DNA of 64,000 nt from UBA6115 sp012514225 (lineage in GTDB: Bacteria > Bacillota > Clostridia > Christensenellales > Aristaeellaceae), in the NCBI GenBank assembly GCA_036756425.1, contig DAIOLC010000004.1, forward strand, positions 1-64,000, written 5' to 3'. The notes beneath the pieces are model-generated. The model searched no databases, was not told where the DNA came from, and saw nothing but the letters and a program-made list of their open reading frames with translations. This document shows positions 7,302 to 18,300 of this stretch, piece after piece. Positions within the stretch are counted from its first letter, which is position 1, and each line of letters opens with the position of its first letter. The position numbers were made by a program, and so were the translations under genes.

Positions 7302-8927
7302 ATGAAAAAGCTGCTGTCCATGCTGATTGTGACGGTGCTGCTGGCGGGCCTGCTGTCCGTTTCCCTGGCGGAGGAAGGCAGTTCCATCCGGGTCGGCCTC
7401 GGTTCGGAGCCCATTTCCATGGACCCGCACATCGGCAACGATTCCAACACTTCGACCGCTCTGCTTCTTGCTTTCGAAGGCCTGCTGAACGCCAAGAACG
7501 GGAAAATCGAGCCCGGGATGGCGGAGAGCTACGAGGTTTCGGCGGACGGCCTGACGTACACCTTCCACCTTAGGGACGCGAAATGGTCCGACGGCGTCCC
7601 CGTCACCGCGAAGGATTTCTCCGACACCTGGGCCCGGATGCTTACGCGCAAGGACGCAATGGACCTGGCCTACCTGATTTTCCCCATCAAGAACGCGGAA
7701 GCCATCAACAAGGGCGAGATGGACGTGTCGGAGCTGGGCGTGAAGGTCGTCGATGACAAGACCCTGGAAGTGACGCTCAGCTCGCCCTTTCCCTTCATGG
7801 TCACCCTCTTCACGTCCAGCCCCATGTATCCCATCCGCATGGACCTGGTCGAGCAGCACGGCAACGCGTACGGCAATGACGCGGGCACCTTCGCGAGCAA
7901 CGGGCCCTACCTGATGCAGGAGTGGGCGCACAACGACAAGATGGTCTTCGTGAAAAACGCGGACTACTGGGACGCGAACTCCATCACCTTCGACACGGTT
8001 GAAATCATCACGATTACCGACCCCAACACCATGAAGAACATGTTCGACAACGGGGACCTGCTGTGGATGGACATCCCCTCCCCGGACATGATGCCCTCCT
8101 ACGAGGGAACCCCGGGCTTCTCGCACTACAACGCGGGCGGCGTGCAGTTCATCGCCCTGAGCCACAAGGGGACCAGTGAGGAAACCGCGAAGTTCACGTC
8201 CAACCGGAACTTCATCATGGCGCTGTCCTCCTCCATCGACCGCGAGGGGCTGGTCAAGGCGATGTATCCGCAGAACGCCCCCTTCACCGGGGTCATCAAC
8301 CCCGTGATTTCCGACGAGCTGGGCGGGAAGTGGGGAGACAGCCACGACGTGACCGACAAGTACCACAAGGTCAAGGCCGACCCCGAGGCCGCCAAGGAGT
8401 ACCTGGCCAAGGCGATGCAGGAGCTGGGCTACGCGTCCGCCGAGGACCTGCCCGTTTTCGACTTCTTCACGACCGCCGGCGACCTGCAGCGCACGCTGGC
8501 GGAGTACTTCCAGAACATCTGGTCGCAGACGCTGGGGGTCAAGGTCAGCGTCCGGCAGCTGGAGTTCACCCAGTACTGGGAGAACCTCTACAACCAGCCC
8601 TACGACATCGTCCGGACCGGCTGGGGCCCCGACTACGACGACCCCTTCACCTACCTGGACATGTGGAACAGCAACGGCGGCTGGAACAAGACAGGCTGGG
8701 TGGACGAGGAATACAACCAGCTCATGCTCGACGCCAACAAGGAGCAGGATTTCGCCAAGCGCAACGAGATGTTCGTCAAGGCCGAGGAAATCCTGCTGAC
8801 GCGCGCGCCCATCATCCCCCTGTACGTCAGCCGCGGGGCCTACGTCATCAGCCCGCAGGTTGAAGACCTCTACGTGAACACGTTCGGCGCCCGGTTCGAC
8901 TTCAGGTACGCGAAAGTCACCAAGTAA
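7302..8927 (+). CDS. Oligopeptide-type ABC transporter, substrate-binding protein (SBP family 5)
   Basis: The 541-residue exported protein opens with a signal peptide (MKK... ending S-L-A-E-E near residue 24) and no lipobox cysteine, so anchoring is unclear. The mature part follows the family 5 pattern: an early S-M-D-P-H segment, then Y-T-F-H-L-R-D-A-K-W-S-D-G near residues 85-100, a T-F-A-S-N-G-P-Y motif near 200, and a C-terminal P-L-Y dipeptide site. It captures oligopeptides or a chemically similar ligand for the permeases encoded next. The ATG follows AAGGAGG; the frame upstream is non-coding. A strong hairpin lies directly downstream (8934-8964), as often found after the abundant binding protein of an ABC operon. 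Confidence 0.88.
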   Translation: MKKLLSMLIVTVLLAGLLSVSLAEEGSSIRVGLGSEPISMDPHIGNDSNTSTALLLAFEGLLNAKNGKIEPGMAESYEVSADGLTYTFHLRDAKWSDGVPVTAKDFSDTWARMLTRKDAMDLAYLIFPIKNAEAINKGEMDVSELGVKVVDDKTLEVTLSSPFPFMVTLFTSSPMYPIRMDLVEQHGNAYGNDAGTFASNGPYLMQEWAHNDKMVFVKNADYWDANSITFDTVEIITITDPNTMKNMFDNGDLLWMDIPSPDMMPSYEGTPGFSHYNAGGVQFIALSHKGTSEETAKFTSNRNFIMALSSSIDREGLVKAMYPQNAPFTGVINPVISDELGGKWGDSHDVTDKYHKVKADPEAAKEYLAKAMQELGYASAEDLPVFDFFTTAGDLQRTLAEYFQNIWSQTLGVKVSVRQLEFTQYWENLYNQPYDIVRTGWGPDYDDPFTYLDMWNSNGGWNKTGWVDEEYNQLMLDANKEQDFAKRNEMFVKAEEILLTRAPIIPLYVSRGAYVISPQVEDLYVNTFGARFDFRYAKVTK

Positions 8928-8933
8928 CGCGCA

Positions 8934-8964
8934 GCGGGGGCGCCCGGCCTGCGGGCGCCCCCGC
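8934..8964 (+). terminator. Strong hairpin after the binding-protein gene
   Basis: GCGGGGGCGCCC (8934-8945) pairs perfectly with GGGCGCCCCCGC (8953-8964) around a 7-base loop, without a U-run. Its place between the binding protein and permease genes suggests transcript stabilisation or partial termination, giving more binding protein than permease. Confidence 0.6.
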
Positions 8965-9004
8965 ATCCCTTCCGTCAGGTCCCGGACGCTCGGGCGGGTG
9001 AAGA

Positions 9005-9928
9005 ATGAAGCTGTTGAAATATGCGGTCAGGCGCGTCCTGATGGCCCTGCTGATGGTCTTTCTGCTGGTCACGGCTTCCTTTTTCCTGGTGAAGCTGATT
9101 CCGGGCAGCCCGTTTACCAGCGAGAAGATGCAGGCGGGGAACAAGGAGGCGATTTACGCGTACTACGGGCTCGACCGGCCCGTGTACGAGCAATATTTCA
9201 CCTACCTGGGCAACCTGCTCAGGGGCGACCTGGGCATCTCCTACAAAATCCGCGCCGTATCGGTCAACCAGATCATCGCCGACGCCTTTCCCTATTCCCT
9301 GGACCTGGGCCTGCGGGCCATCGGCTTCGCGCTGACCTTCGGGCTGCTGCTGGGGATTGTCGCGGCCTACCGCAGGGGGAAGGCGATGGACACCCTGACG
9401 ATGGTCATCGCCATCATCGGCACCTCCATCCCCTCCTTCATCGTCGGCTTCCTCATCCAGTACCTGTTCGCCGTCCGGCTGAAGTGGTTCCCGGTCGCCC
9501 AGTACAGGGGCTTCGCCTACACCGTCCTCCCGACGTTCTCGCTGGGCCTGGGGATGCTGGCGACCATCGCGAAGTACACGCGCACCAGCATGTTGGAGGT
9601 CATCTCCGCCGATTACGTGAAGACCGCCAACGCTAAGGGCCTGTCCAAGCGGCGCATCGTCTTCGTGCACCAACTTAGGAACGCGCTGATGCCGATCGTG
9701 ACCTTGCTGGGGCCGATGGTGGCCAGCGTCATCACCGGCACTTTCGTCGTGGAAAACGTGTTCGCGATTCCCGGCCTGGGCCGGCATTACGTCACCTCGG
9801 TGCAGAACCTCGACTACACGCTGATCGTCGGCTTGACGATTTTCTTCGCGGCCTTCCTGGTCGTCATGAACCTGTTGGTTGATTTTGTTTACCTTCTCAT
9901 CGACCCGCGCATCAAACTGGAGGGTTGA
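9005..9928 (+). CDS. Oligopeptide-type ABC transporter permease, OppB/DppB family
   Basis: The 307-residue integral membrane protein has the OppB architecture: a first membrane helix at residues 8-30, a long external loop, and five more helices. The cytoplasmic EAA loop (D-Y-V-K-T-A-N-A-K-G-L) near residues 200-215 docks the ATPases, and the conserved E-N-V-F-A-I-P-G-L-G follows. It pairs with the OppC-like permease starting one base after its stop. Confidence 0.9.
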   Translation: MKLLKYAVRRVLMALLMVFLLVTASFFLVKLIPGSPFTSEKMQAGNKEAIYAYYGLDRPVYEQYFTYLGNLLRGDLGISYKIRAVSVNQIIADAFPYSLDLGLRAIGFALTFGLLLGIVAAYRRGKAMDTLTMVIAIIGTSIPSFIVGFLIQYLFAVRLKWFPVAQYRGFAYTVLPTFSLGLGMLATIAKYTRTSMLEVISADYVKTANAKGLSKRRIVFVHQLRNALMPIVTLLGPMVASVITGTFVVENVFAIPGLGRHYVTSVQNLDYTLIVGLTIFFAAFLVVMNLLVDFVYLLIDPRIKLEG

Positions 9929-9929
9929 G

Positions 9930-10859
9930 ATGCAGCCTGAAATCGCGGGCAAGCAGGACAGGCGCTTCGAGCACGTCGGCGTGGTGCGGGAGGCGGCGGA
10001 GGAAATCCGACGCCCCAGCCTGACCTACCTCCAGGATTCCTGGAGGCGGTTCCGCCAAAGCAAGGCCGCGGTCGCCGGCGTGGTCATCCTGCTGCTGTTT
10101 GTCCTGCTGGCCTTTTTGGGCCCGCTGCTCGCGCCGTCCGACTACGACGCGACGGATTTGGGCCAGTCCAACCAGGGGATGTCCTGGCAACACTGGTTCG
10201 GGACCGACGAATTGGGACGGGACCTGTGGGCGCGGGTCTGGATTGGGGGCAGGGTATCCATCCTCATCGGGATTCTCGCGGCCGTGCTGCAGGCCTCCAT
10301 CGGCATCCTGGTCGGCAGCATTGCCGGGCTTGTCGGCGGCAGGGTCGACGCGCTCATCATGCGGGTGGTGGAGTTCCTGATGGCCTTCCCCTACCTGGTC
10401 TGGGTGACGCTGCTGATGATGGTGACCGGCTCCGGCATTCTGCCGATGGTGCTGGCGCTGACACTGACCGGCTGGCTGTCCATGGCGCGGCTGGTCAGGG
10501 GGCAGATTCTCTCCTTGAAGAACGAGGACTATGTCCTGGCAGCGGATTCCCTGGGCGCGGACCGCAGGCGGGTCATCACCAAGCACATGATTCCCAACAT
10601 GATGGGCGTCATCATCATCAACATGACCTTCGCGATTCCGGGCGCCATCTTCTCGGAGGCCTTCCTGAGCTTCATCGGCATCGGCATCAAGTCGCCCCAG
10701 ACCTCCTGGGGCCTGCTGGTCAGCATGGGCACCAAGAGCGTGTACACCTACCCGATGCGGCTGCTGATTCCTTGCATCTGCATCAGCCTGACGATGCTGT
10801 CCCTCCAGCTGATCGGGGACGGCCTGAGGGACGCGCTGGATCCCAAACTACGCCATTGA
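9930..10859 (+). CDS. Oligopeptide-type ABC transporter permease, OppC/DppC family
   Basis: The 309-residue permease has a 45-residue cytoplasmic N-terminal arm, the first helix near residues 45-65, then G-T-D-E-L-G-R-D, typical of OppC N-terminal domains. The EAA loop (D-Y-V-L-A-A-D-S-L-G-A) lies near residue 205, and E-A-F-L-S-F-I-G-I-G follows. It forms the membrane channel with the preceding OppB-like protein. I start at the ATG one base beyond the OppB stop; the longer frame overlaps OppB and is unlikely. Confidence 0.9.
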   Translation: MQPEIAGKQDRRFEHVGVVREAAEEIRRPSLTYLQDSWRRFRQSKAAVAGVVILLLFVLLAFLGPLLAPSDYDATDLGQSNQGMSWQHWFGTDELGRDLWARVWIGGRVSILIGILAAVLQASIGILVGSIAGLVGGRVDALIMRVVEFLMAFPYLVWVTLLMMVTGSGILPMVLALTLTGWLSMARLVRGQILSLKNEDYVLAADSLGADRRRVITKHMIPNMMGVIIINMTFAIPGAIFSEAFLSFIGIGIKSPQTSWGLLVSMGTKSVYTYPMRLLIPCICISLTMLSLQLIGDGLRDALDPKLRH

Positions 10860-10872
10860 GCAGGTTGAAAGC

Positions 10873-11882
<1,010 letters not shown>

Positions 11883-11886
<4 letters not shown>

Positions 11887-12872
11887 CGGGCGAAACATTG
11901 CTGGAAGTGCGCGGCCTGTGCAAGTACTTCGACGTCGGGGCTGGCCTGACGGTCAAGGCGGTCGACAGGGTCAGCTTTTCAATTCGGCGCGGGGAAATCC
12001 TGGGACTGGTGGGGGAGTCCGGCTGCGGCAAGACCACGCTGGGGCGGGTGGTCAAGCTGCTGTATCCGGCAACCGCAGGGGAGATTTTCTTCGAGGGCAG
12101 GCCCCTGCTGGGCGACAGCCGCGAAGAAAAGAAGGCGTACGCCAGAAAAGCGCAAATGGTCTTTCAGGACCCCTACTCTTCGCTCAACCCGCGGATGACC
12201 ATCAAGGAAATCATCGCGGAGGGAATGGTCATCCACGGGATGCTGACGCCGGAGCTCCGGACGAACCGGGTCGTCGAGCTGCTGGAGATGGTGGGCCTGA
12301 ACAAGGAGCACATGAACCGTTTCCCGCACGAATTCTCCGGCGGCCAGAGGCAGCGCATCGGAATCGCCAGGGCGCTGGCGCTCGACCCGGTCTTCCTGGT
12401 CTGTGACGAGCCGATTTCCGCGCTCGACGTGTCCATCCAGGCGCAGATCATCAACCTGTTCAAGGAGCTGAGGGACTCGCTGCAATTGACCTACCTGTTC
12501 ATCGCACACGACCTCTCGGTGGTCAAGTACATGTCCGACCGGGTGGCCGTGATGTACCTAGGGAGGCTGGTCGAGGTCACCGAGTCGGCCAGATTGTACA
12601 GAAAGCCGCTCCATCCCTACACGGAGTTCCTCCTCTCGGCGATTCCCATCCCCGACCCGCGGGTGGAAGCCGGGCGGCCGCACATCCAGCCCGGAAACGA
12701 CATGCCCGACCCGATTCACCTGCCAAGGGGATGCACGTTTTACTCCAGGTGCGGCTACCGGGCGGACGAGTGCCTGGAAAGCGACATGGCACTCGTCGAG
12801 GTGGAGTCGGGGCATTTCACCGCCTGCACGCGCGTACAGAAAGGAATGAGACTATGTTCGAAACAGGGCTGA
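11883..12872 (+). CDS. Oligopeptide-type ABC transporter ATP-binding protein, OppF/DppF family
   Basis: The 329-residue second ATPase begins at a GTG that overlaps the OppD stop. It has Walker A G-E-S-G-C-G-K-T, Q-loop F-Q-D-P-Y-S-S-L-N-P, signature F-S-G-G-Q-R-Q-R and Walker B V-C-D-E-P-I-S-A-L-D-V-S, then the oligopeptide-transporter C-terminal region with spaced cysteines. OppD and OppF would form the heterodimeric motor, so the importer is complete within this operon. Confidence 0.92.
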
Positions 12873-14038
12873 TTCGGGAACGGATGGACCGCGCCTATGG
12901 CGCATTGAACGAGTTCGGCGTGGATTTGTGGATCAGCATCAGCCGGGAAACGCATTTCACGACGGAGCCCGCCCTGATGTTCCTCCTGCCCGCGGAGGGG
13001 CTTTCGCTGGTCGCCCTGCTGGTTGGCAGGCGGAAAAGCGTGTGCGTGGTCGGGCCGCTGGACGCGGAGGAGGCGGAGGCCTACGGGGCGCACAGCGAAA
13101 CCATCACCGCCGCGGCCGATTTCGACGAGAAGCTGGTGGAAGCCATCCGTGGTTTCGGCCCGCTTCACAAGGTCGCGCTGAACTTTTCGCAGGTGGACCC
13201 CTCCGCGGACGGTCTGTCCCTGACGCAGTACCGTCGGCTGACCAGGTGCCTGGAGGCCGCGGGGTTCAAGGGGGAAACCGTATCCTCGGCCGGCATCATG
13301 AAGCGCGTGCGCGGGCAGAAGGGCCCCAGGGAGGTTGAGGGCATCCGCCGCGCCGTGCAGATGGCCATGGGTGTCTACGAGAAATCCCGCGGCGCCATCC
13401 GCAGCGGCATGTCCGGGTATGACATCCAGCAATATTTCCAGGAGCAGGTCCATTTGCTCGGCGCGGGGTACTCCTGGCCGCAGCTGGGCAACCCTTTCGT
13501 CTCCGTCGGCACCCGGTCCAGCTACCTGTGCAAGCGGCCGCCCGCGGACGTTTTCCTGCAACCGGGGGACCTGGTCAACGTGGACTTCGGCCTGCGGCTC
13601 GACGGTTTTGCGTCGGACAACCAGCGCTCCTACTACGTGCTGGGTGACGGGGAAACCGCGCCGCCCCAGGAGGTGCGGGACGCCTTTTTCGCGGTGCAGG
13701 AGGCCATCCGCAAGGCGGTCGTCGCGGCGGGGCCGGGGGTGCACACGACGGTTCCCCTGGACGCGGCGAACGCCGTGTTCGAGCGCCTGGGCTTCCCGAA
13801 TGTGCGCGGGCTGGGCCACGAGCTGGGCACCTTCGCGCACGAGGGCGGCATGCGCATGGGCAGCGCGTTCGAGGGAACGGAGCTGGACATGCGGCTTGAG
13901 GAGGGAATGACGTTCACCATGGAGCCCGCCATCATCACCTCGCACGGGCGCCTGTGCCAGGAGGAGGTCGTCGTCATCACGAAGGACGGCTGCAGGATGC
14001 TCAGCACCCCCCAAGAGGACGTCTGGCTTGTGAGGTGA
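12854..14038 (+). CDS. M24 family metallopeptidase (Xaa-Pro aminopeptidase-like)
   Basis: The 394-residue protein has a creatinase-type N-terminal domain (about 1-155) and a pita-bread M24 catalytic domain. The usual metal ligands are visible as D-F-G near residue 245, N-Q-R-S-Y with the second Asp nearby, an H-E-L-G-T-F segment, and E-P-A-I near residue 355. In place of the classic G-H-G-I-G it reads G-L-G-H-E-L-G, with the histidine retained. It probably cleaves the N-terminal residue from Pro-containing or modified peptides delivered by the importer. It overlaps the OppF stop by 19 bases; I chose this ATG because the catalytic family begins here. Confidence 0.85.
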   Translation: MFETGLIRERMDRAYGALNEFGVDLWISISRETHFTTEPALMFLLPAEGLSLVALLVGRRKSVCVVGPLDAEEAEAYGAHSETITAAADFDEKLVEAIRGFGPLHKVALNFSQVDPSADGLSLTQYRRLTRCLEAAGFKGETVSSAGIMKRVRGQKGPREVEGIRRAVQMAMGVYEKSRGAIRSGMSGYDIQQYFQEQVHLLGAGYSWPQLGNPFVSVGTRSSYLCKRPPADVFLQPGDLVNVDFGLRLDGFASDNQRSYYVLGDGETAPPQEVRDAFFAVQEAIRKAVVAAGPGVHTTVPLDAANAVFERLGFPNVRGLGHELGTFAHEGGMRMGSAFEGTELDMRLEEGMTFTMEPAIITSHGRLCQEEVVVITKDGCRMLSTPQEDVWLVR

Positions 14039-14041
14039 GGG

Positions 14042-15058
14042 ATGGGCATCCGAAAAATCGCCGAAATGACCGGGCTGTCCACCGCGACCGTATCCCATGT
14101 GCTCAACGGCACGCGCAAGGTGTCCAAGGCCAGCCGCGACAAGGTCTTCTCGGCCGCCGATTCGATCGGGTACCGGCCCAACATCGCCGCGCGGATGCTT
14201 CGGACGAAGAAGTCCAGGACGATCGCCCTCATCATCCCCAGCGACGAGAGCAACACGAACGCCAACTATTTCTACATGGACGTCATCATGGGCGTCCGGA
14301 AAAAGGCGCTGGAAACCAGGTACGAGGTCGTGGTCTCCACCTACGACCCCCACAGCGACCAGGAGGCCAGCCTCCGCTCGGCCCAGGTGCTGCGGCAGCG
14401 GTGGATTGACGGGGTCATCATCGTGCCCACGTCGCTCAACGAGGCGCAGCTGGGGACCATCCGGGAGCTGGAGCTTCCCTTCGTGTTGCTGGACCGAAGG
14501 TCGGACGTACACTTCCCCTGCGTCGCCAGCGACAACCTGACCGGGGTCGTCGAGGCGCTCGGCCTCTTCGCGCGGTGCGGGAAACGGAGAATCGGCTTCA
14601 TCGGGGGCTCCGGGACGGCGACCGGCCGCCAGCGCCACGCCGGATACCTGGAAGGGATGCGCCGCCTCGGGTTCGCCGTCGACGCCGGGATGGTCCTGCT
14701 GAGCGGGCATTACTCGCTTCAGAACGGGATGACCTGCGCGCAGGCGCTGATCGACGCGAAGGCCGACGCGATTTTCGCGGCGGACAACGTCATGATGATG
14801 GGGGCGCTGCGGGCCATCCGGGCGAACGGGCTGCGGATTCCCGAGGATGTCGGCCTGATCGGGTTTGACGATTTCGACTGGATGGAGAATGTCAGCCCGC
14901 CCCTGACCACCATCAAGCAGCAGACCTTCCGGATGGGCTACGCCGCGGCGGAAATGCTGATTCGGAAAATCGGTGGCTCGGAGGAGAACGAAACCGTCCT
15001 GCTGGACACCGTCCTGGTCGTCCGCGGCTCCCACGGCGCGGGCGGGGATGCCCCGTAA
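14042..15058 (+). CDS. LacI/GalR-family transcriptional regulator
   Basis: The 338-residue repressor has the LacI helix-turn-helix and hinge in residues 1-60 (I-A-E-M-T-G-L-S-T-A-T-V-S-H-V-L-N), followed by a periplasmic-binding-protein-like effector domain. It starts three bases after the peptidase stop, so it is the last gene of the operon and probably regulates it through the palindrome at 6249-6258. Most LacI relatives sense sugars or nucleosides, which is unusual beside a peptide-type importer. The effector is unknown. Confidence 0.88.
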   Translation: MGIRKIAEMTGLSTATVSHVLNGTRKVSKASRDKVFSAADSIGYRPNIAARMLRTKKSRTIALIIPSDESNTNANYFYMDVIMGVRKKALETRYEVVVSTYDPHSDQEASLRSAQVLRQRWIDGVIIVPTSLNEAQLGTIRELELPFVLLDRRSDVHFPCVASDNLTGVVEALGLFARCGKRRIGFIGGSGTATGRQRHAGYLEGMRRLGFAVDAGMVLLSGHYSLQNGMTCAQALIDAKADAIFAADNVMMMGALRAIRANGLRIPEDVGLIGFDDFDWMENVSPPLTTIKQQTFRMGYAAAEMLIRKIGGSEENETVLLDTVLVVRGSHGAGGDAP

Positions 15059-15107
15059 ATAAAGCCTGTCCGCGCAGGACGGGTGCCGCCGCCAGGGAAC
15101 CCTCAAA

Positions 15108-15140
15108 CCCGCCCGGCGCGCCATTCGCCGGGTGCTTTTT
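15108..15140 (+). terminator. Rho-independent terminator of the Opp/LacI operon
   Basis: CCCGGCG (15112-15118) pairs with CGCCGGG (15126-15132), followed by TGCTTTTT. It lies about 50 bases after the LacI stop. The rest of the 250-base gap holds the promoter of the next gene at 15222-15250. Confidence 0.75.
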
Positions 15141-15221
15141 GCCTGCCGGAGCGCGGGGAGGCTGCCGCGCCTGCGCGAATCCGGCTCCGGCGGCGCGGAT
15201 AAAACCGTTTCAAACATTTTC

Positions 15222-15250
15222 TTGACCTTGTAATGATTCTGTAATAGAAT
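15222..15250 (+). promoter_or_regulatory. Promoter of the SH3b wall protein
   Basis: TTGACC (15222-15227) and TAGAAT (15245-15250) are 17 bases apart, each one mismatch from consensus. The start codon lies 59 bases downstream behind a GGAGGAGAA ribosome site. Confidence 0.7.
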
Positions 15251-15308
15251 GCCCAATAGAAAGTTGCCACCCGCCGGCACGGCGTGTTGAAGTACGGAGG
15301 AGAACCAC

Positions 15309-18300
15309 ATGCGCATCAAAAGACCCGCCATCAGGGCGACGCTTCGCCGCCTGGGCTGCGCGCTGGCCGCGCTGCTACTGCTCTTGAGCGCGCTGCCCGC
15401 GGGGGCCGCCGTCACCCACGGGATGGTGACGGGCGACAAGGTGCTCTTCCGGAAAAGTCCCACCTCCAGCGACTACTGGGACTACCTGAACACCGGCTGG
15501 GTGGCGAAGGTGCTGGGCGAAAGCCAGCAGAACAACTACACCTGGTACAAGGTGGAGGCCAACATCCCCGTCTCCCTGGACCGCACCTACACGGGCTATA
15601 TCCGGGGGGATTTTTTCCGCATGCTGACCGCCGGGGAGGAAACCGCCTGGCTGGTCAACAAGCCGCAGCCCTTCACCGGCGCGGTGCCCGGCCAGGCGAC
15701 CGCCGCGCCCTCCACGCTGACCGGGGACTACGCCCTGGTGACCGTGGCCGGCGCCAACCTGCGCCAGGCTGAAAACGGCGTCGCCATCACCGCCCTGGCC
15801 GAGAGGACCGTGGTGCGGGTGCTGTCCGCCCCCGCCGCCGGCGGCGACTGGTACCGGGTGGAAGCCGGGGAGTTCACCGGCTACCTGCACCGCGACCACC
15901 TGCGCGTGCTGAGCGCCCAGGAGGCGGCGGCGCTCAATACCCAGAGCCCCCCGCCGGCGTGGACGCCGGCGCCCGGCCAGACGCCCCTCCCGGGCGGCAC
16001 GGCCACGGGCACCCTGGAAATCACCAAGTCCAGCACCAACCTGCGCCGCGAGCCCGGCGGCGTGTCCATCTGGCAGTACCCCGTGGGCGCCCGGCTGCCC
16101 TATTTCGGCGAGCCGGTGTTTTCCGGCGGCTTCAACTGGGCAAAAATCACCGACCCGAAAAACGGCCTGACCGGCTACGTGCGCTCGGACTGCTACCGCA
16201 TCGTCGGCGGCGCGCAGCCGACCGCCGCGCCCACCCCCGCGCCGGGAACCTCCACCGTCAGCATCCGCATCACCCTGGGCGGTACCAACCTGCGCCAGAC
16301 CCCCGGCGGCAGCGTGCTGGCGGTGCTGGACCGCAACCGCGTGCTGCCTTATTACGGCACGCCCACCTCCTTTGGCGGGTACGACTGGGTCTATGCCTAC
16401 GACAACATCTCCAACCAGTACGGTTATGTGCGCTCGGACTGCTACGCCTTCGTGCAGGCGACCCCCGCGCCCGCGCCTGTCGTTACGGCGACGCCCGCCC
16501 CCGGCCCCACGGCGCCCGCCGCGGGCACGCTGACGCTGACCAAGGGCGGCGTCAACCTGCGCAACGCGCCGGCGGGGCTGACCATCGCGCAGCTGGACAG
16601 CGGGCTGGTGCTCTCCTATACCAGCTTCGTCCAGCAGGCCGGCTACACCTGGTACCTGGTGAGCAGCCCCAAGGGCGTGGGCTACGTGCGCTCCGACGTG
16701 GTGCGGCTGAACCAGACGCCGGGCGCCACGGCGACCCCCGTGCCCGTCCAGACGCCCGCCCCGGGCCTGATGGGCTATATCGTGACCATCAAGTCCGACA
16801 TCAACCTCAGGAAGACCGCCAGCTCCTCCGCTTTGGTCCTGGGCCGGGTGGGCAGGGGCCTGGTGCTGGGGCTGACCGGCCCCGTGCAGACGGCGGGCGG
16901 CTACAACTGGTACCAGGTGGTCTCAAACGGCGTATCCGGCTTCCTGCGGGGGGACTGCGTGCGCCAGATGACCACGGACGAGGTGACCGAGTACCTGACC
17001 AGCGGCCAGATTCCCGGCCTGACCCCGCCCGCGGACGGCGGGACGCCGGGCAGCACCGGGTTCGTCAAGACCACGATGACCAGCGTCAACGTGCGCAGGT
17101 CGCCCAGCGCGGACGCAGCGGTCTGGGGCCAGATCCCCGCCGCGGGAGAGGTGTTCCCCTACTTGTCCACCGTGACCAGCCTGGGCCGCACCTGGTTCAA
17201 GATTACCTACAACGGCCAGGAAGGCTACCTGCTGGGCTCCACGGCGCGGCTGCTGACCGCCCAGGAGTACCTGGACTACCTCGCCACCCGGCCCACCCCG
17301 ACCCCGGCGCCGGCGCCCACGCCCACGCCCCGGCCGGAGGACATGAGCACCACCGCCGTCACGCGGATTGAAAAGGTCATCGTGCGCGCCGGCGCGGGCA
17401 TGACCAAGCGCGTGCTGACCATCCTGTACCGTCAGGGCAGCATCGTGAAGCTCAGCGGCCAGACCGCCCAGGCGGACGGCAACACCTGGTACGGCGTGAC
17501 CGCCGCGGGCGTCCGCGGCTGGATTCGCGGCGACATGCTGCGCGTCCTGACCAAGGCGGAAGAGCAGGCCTTAAACCAGACCGGCAACCCCGATTCGCCG
17601 CAGACCGCCACCTACCGCTCCCTCTCGCTGGGCTCCACGGGCGAGGACGTGACCCGGCTGCAAAACGAGCTGGTGCGCCGCGGGCTCCTGCAAAGCGCTT
17701 TCGTGACCGGCACCTACAACGACCAGACCGCGGACGCCGTTCGCTCCTTCCAGGGTGCCAACGGCCTGGTGGTGGACGGCATCGCCGGCAGCAACACGCA
17801 GCACAAGCTGTACAACACCGTGCCGGAGGACCCCTATACCCCCGGCGGCGGCAGCACGGTGACCCCGGGCCTCAACCCGGTGGAGAAGGTGGACTGGGTC
17901 GCCGGCGACATCAACGCCTTCTGGGGTCGCGGCGAGGTCGCCACGCTCACCGACGTGCGGACCCGGATTTCCCTGCGCATCAAGCGCTGGGCAGGCGGCT
18001 CCCACGTGGACGGCGAGCCCCTGACTTCGGCGGACACGGCGGCCCTGTGCCGGGTTTACGGGGTGGCTTCCGCCCAGGAAATCCTGGAAAAGAACCTCTA
18101 CCAACGCCGCCCGGTCTGGATAACGCTCAAGGGGCGCACCTTCGCGGCTTCGCTCTACGGCGTCCCGCACAACTACCCGGCCGGCGACACCATCCCGGGC
18201 AACGACTTCAACGGCCAGCTGTGCGTCCATTTCATCAACAGCCGGACGCACACCTCCGCCACCGTGGACACGGACCATATGCGGGCCATCCAGGATGCCT

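Noticed and set aside
15201..15216. A second LacI/CcpA-type operator (AAAACCGTTTCA) before the SH3b gene
   Set aside because: Only one half-site matches; it lacks the symmetry of the palindrome at 6249-6258.
12755..15463. A 902-codon open frame on the minus strand
   Set aside because: It is antisense to the M24 and LacI genes, is rich in His/Gln/Arg/Gly/Val from mirrored GC-rich codons, and shows no domain.
15980..17340. Tandem repeats as a CRISPR or VNTR
   Set aside because: The repetition is at protein level (SH3b repeats and T-P-A-P linkers); there are no identical DNA units with unique spacers.
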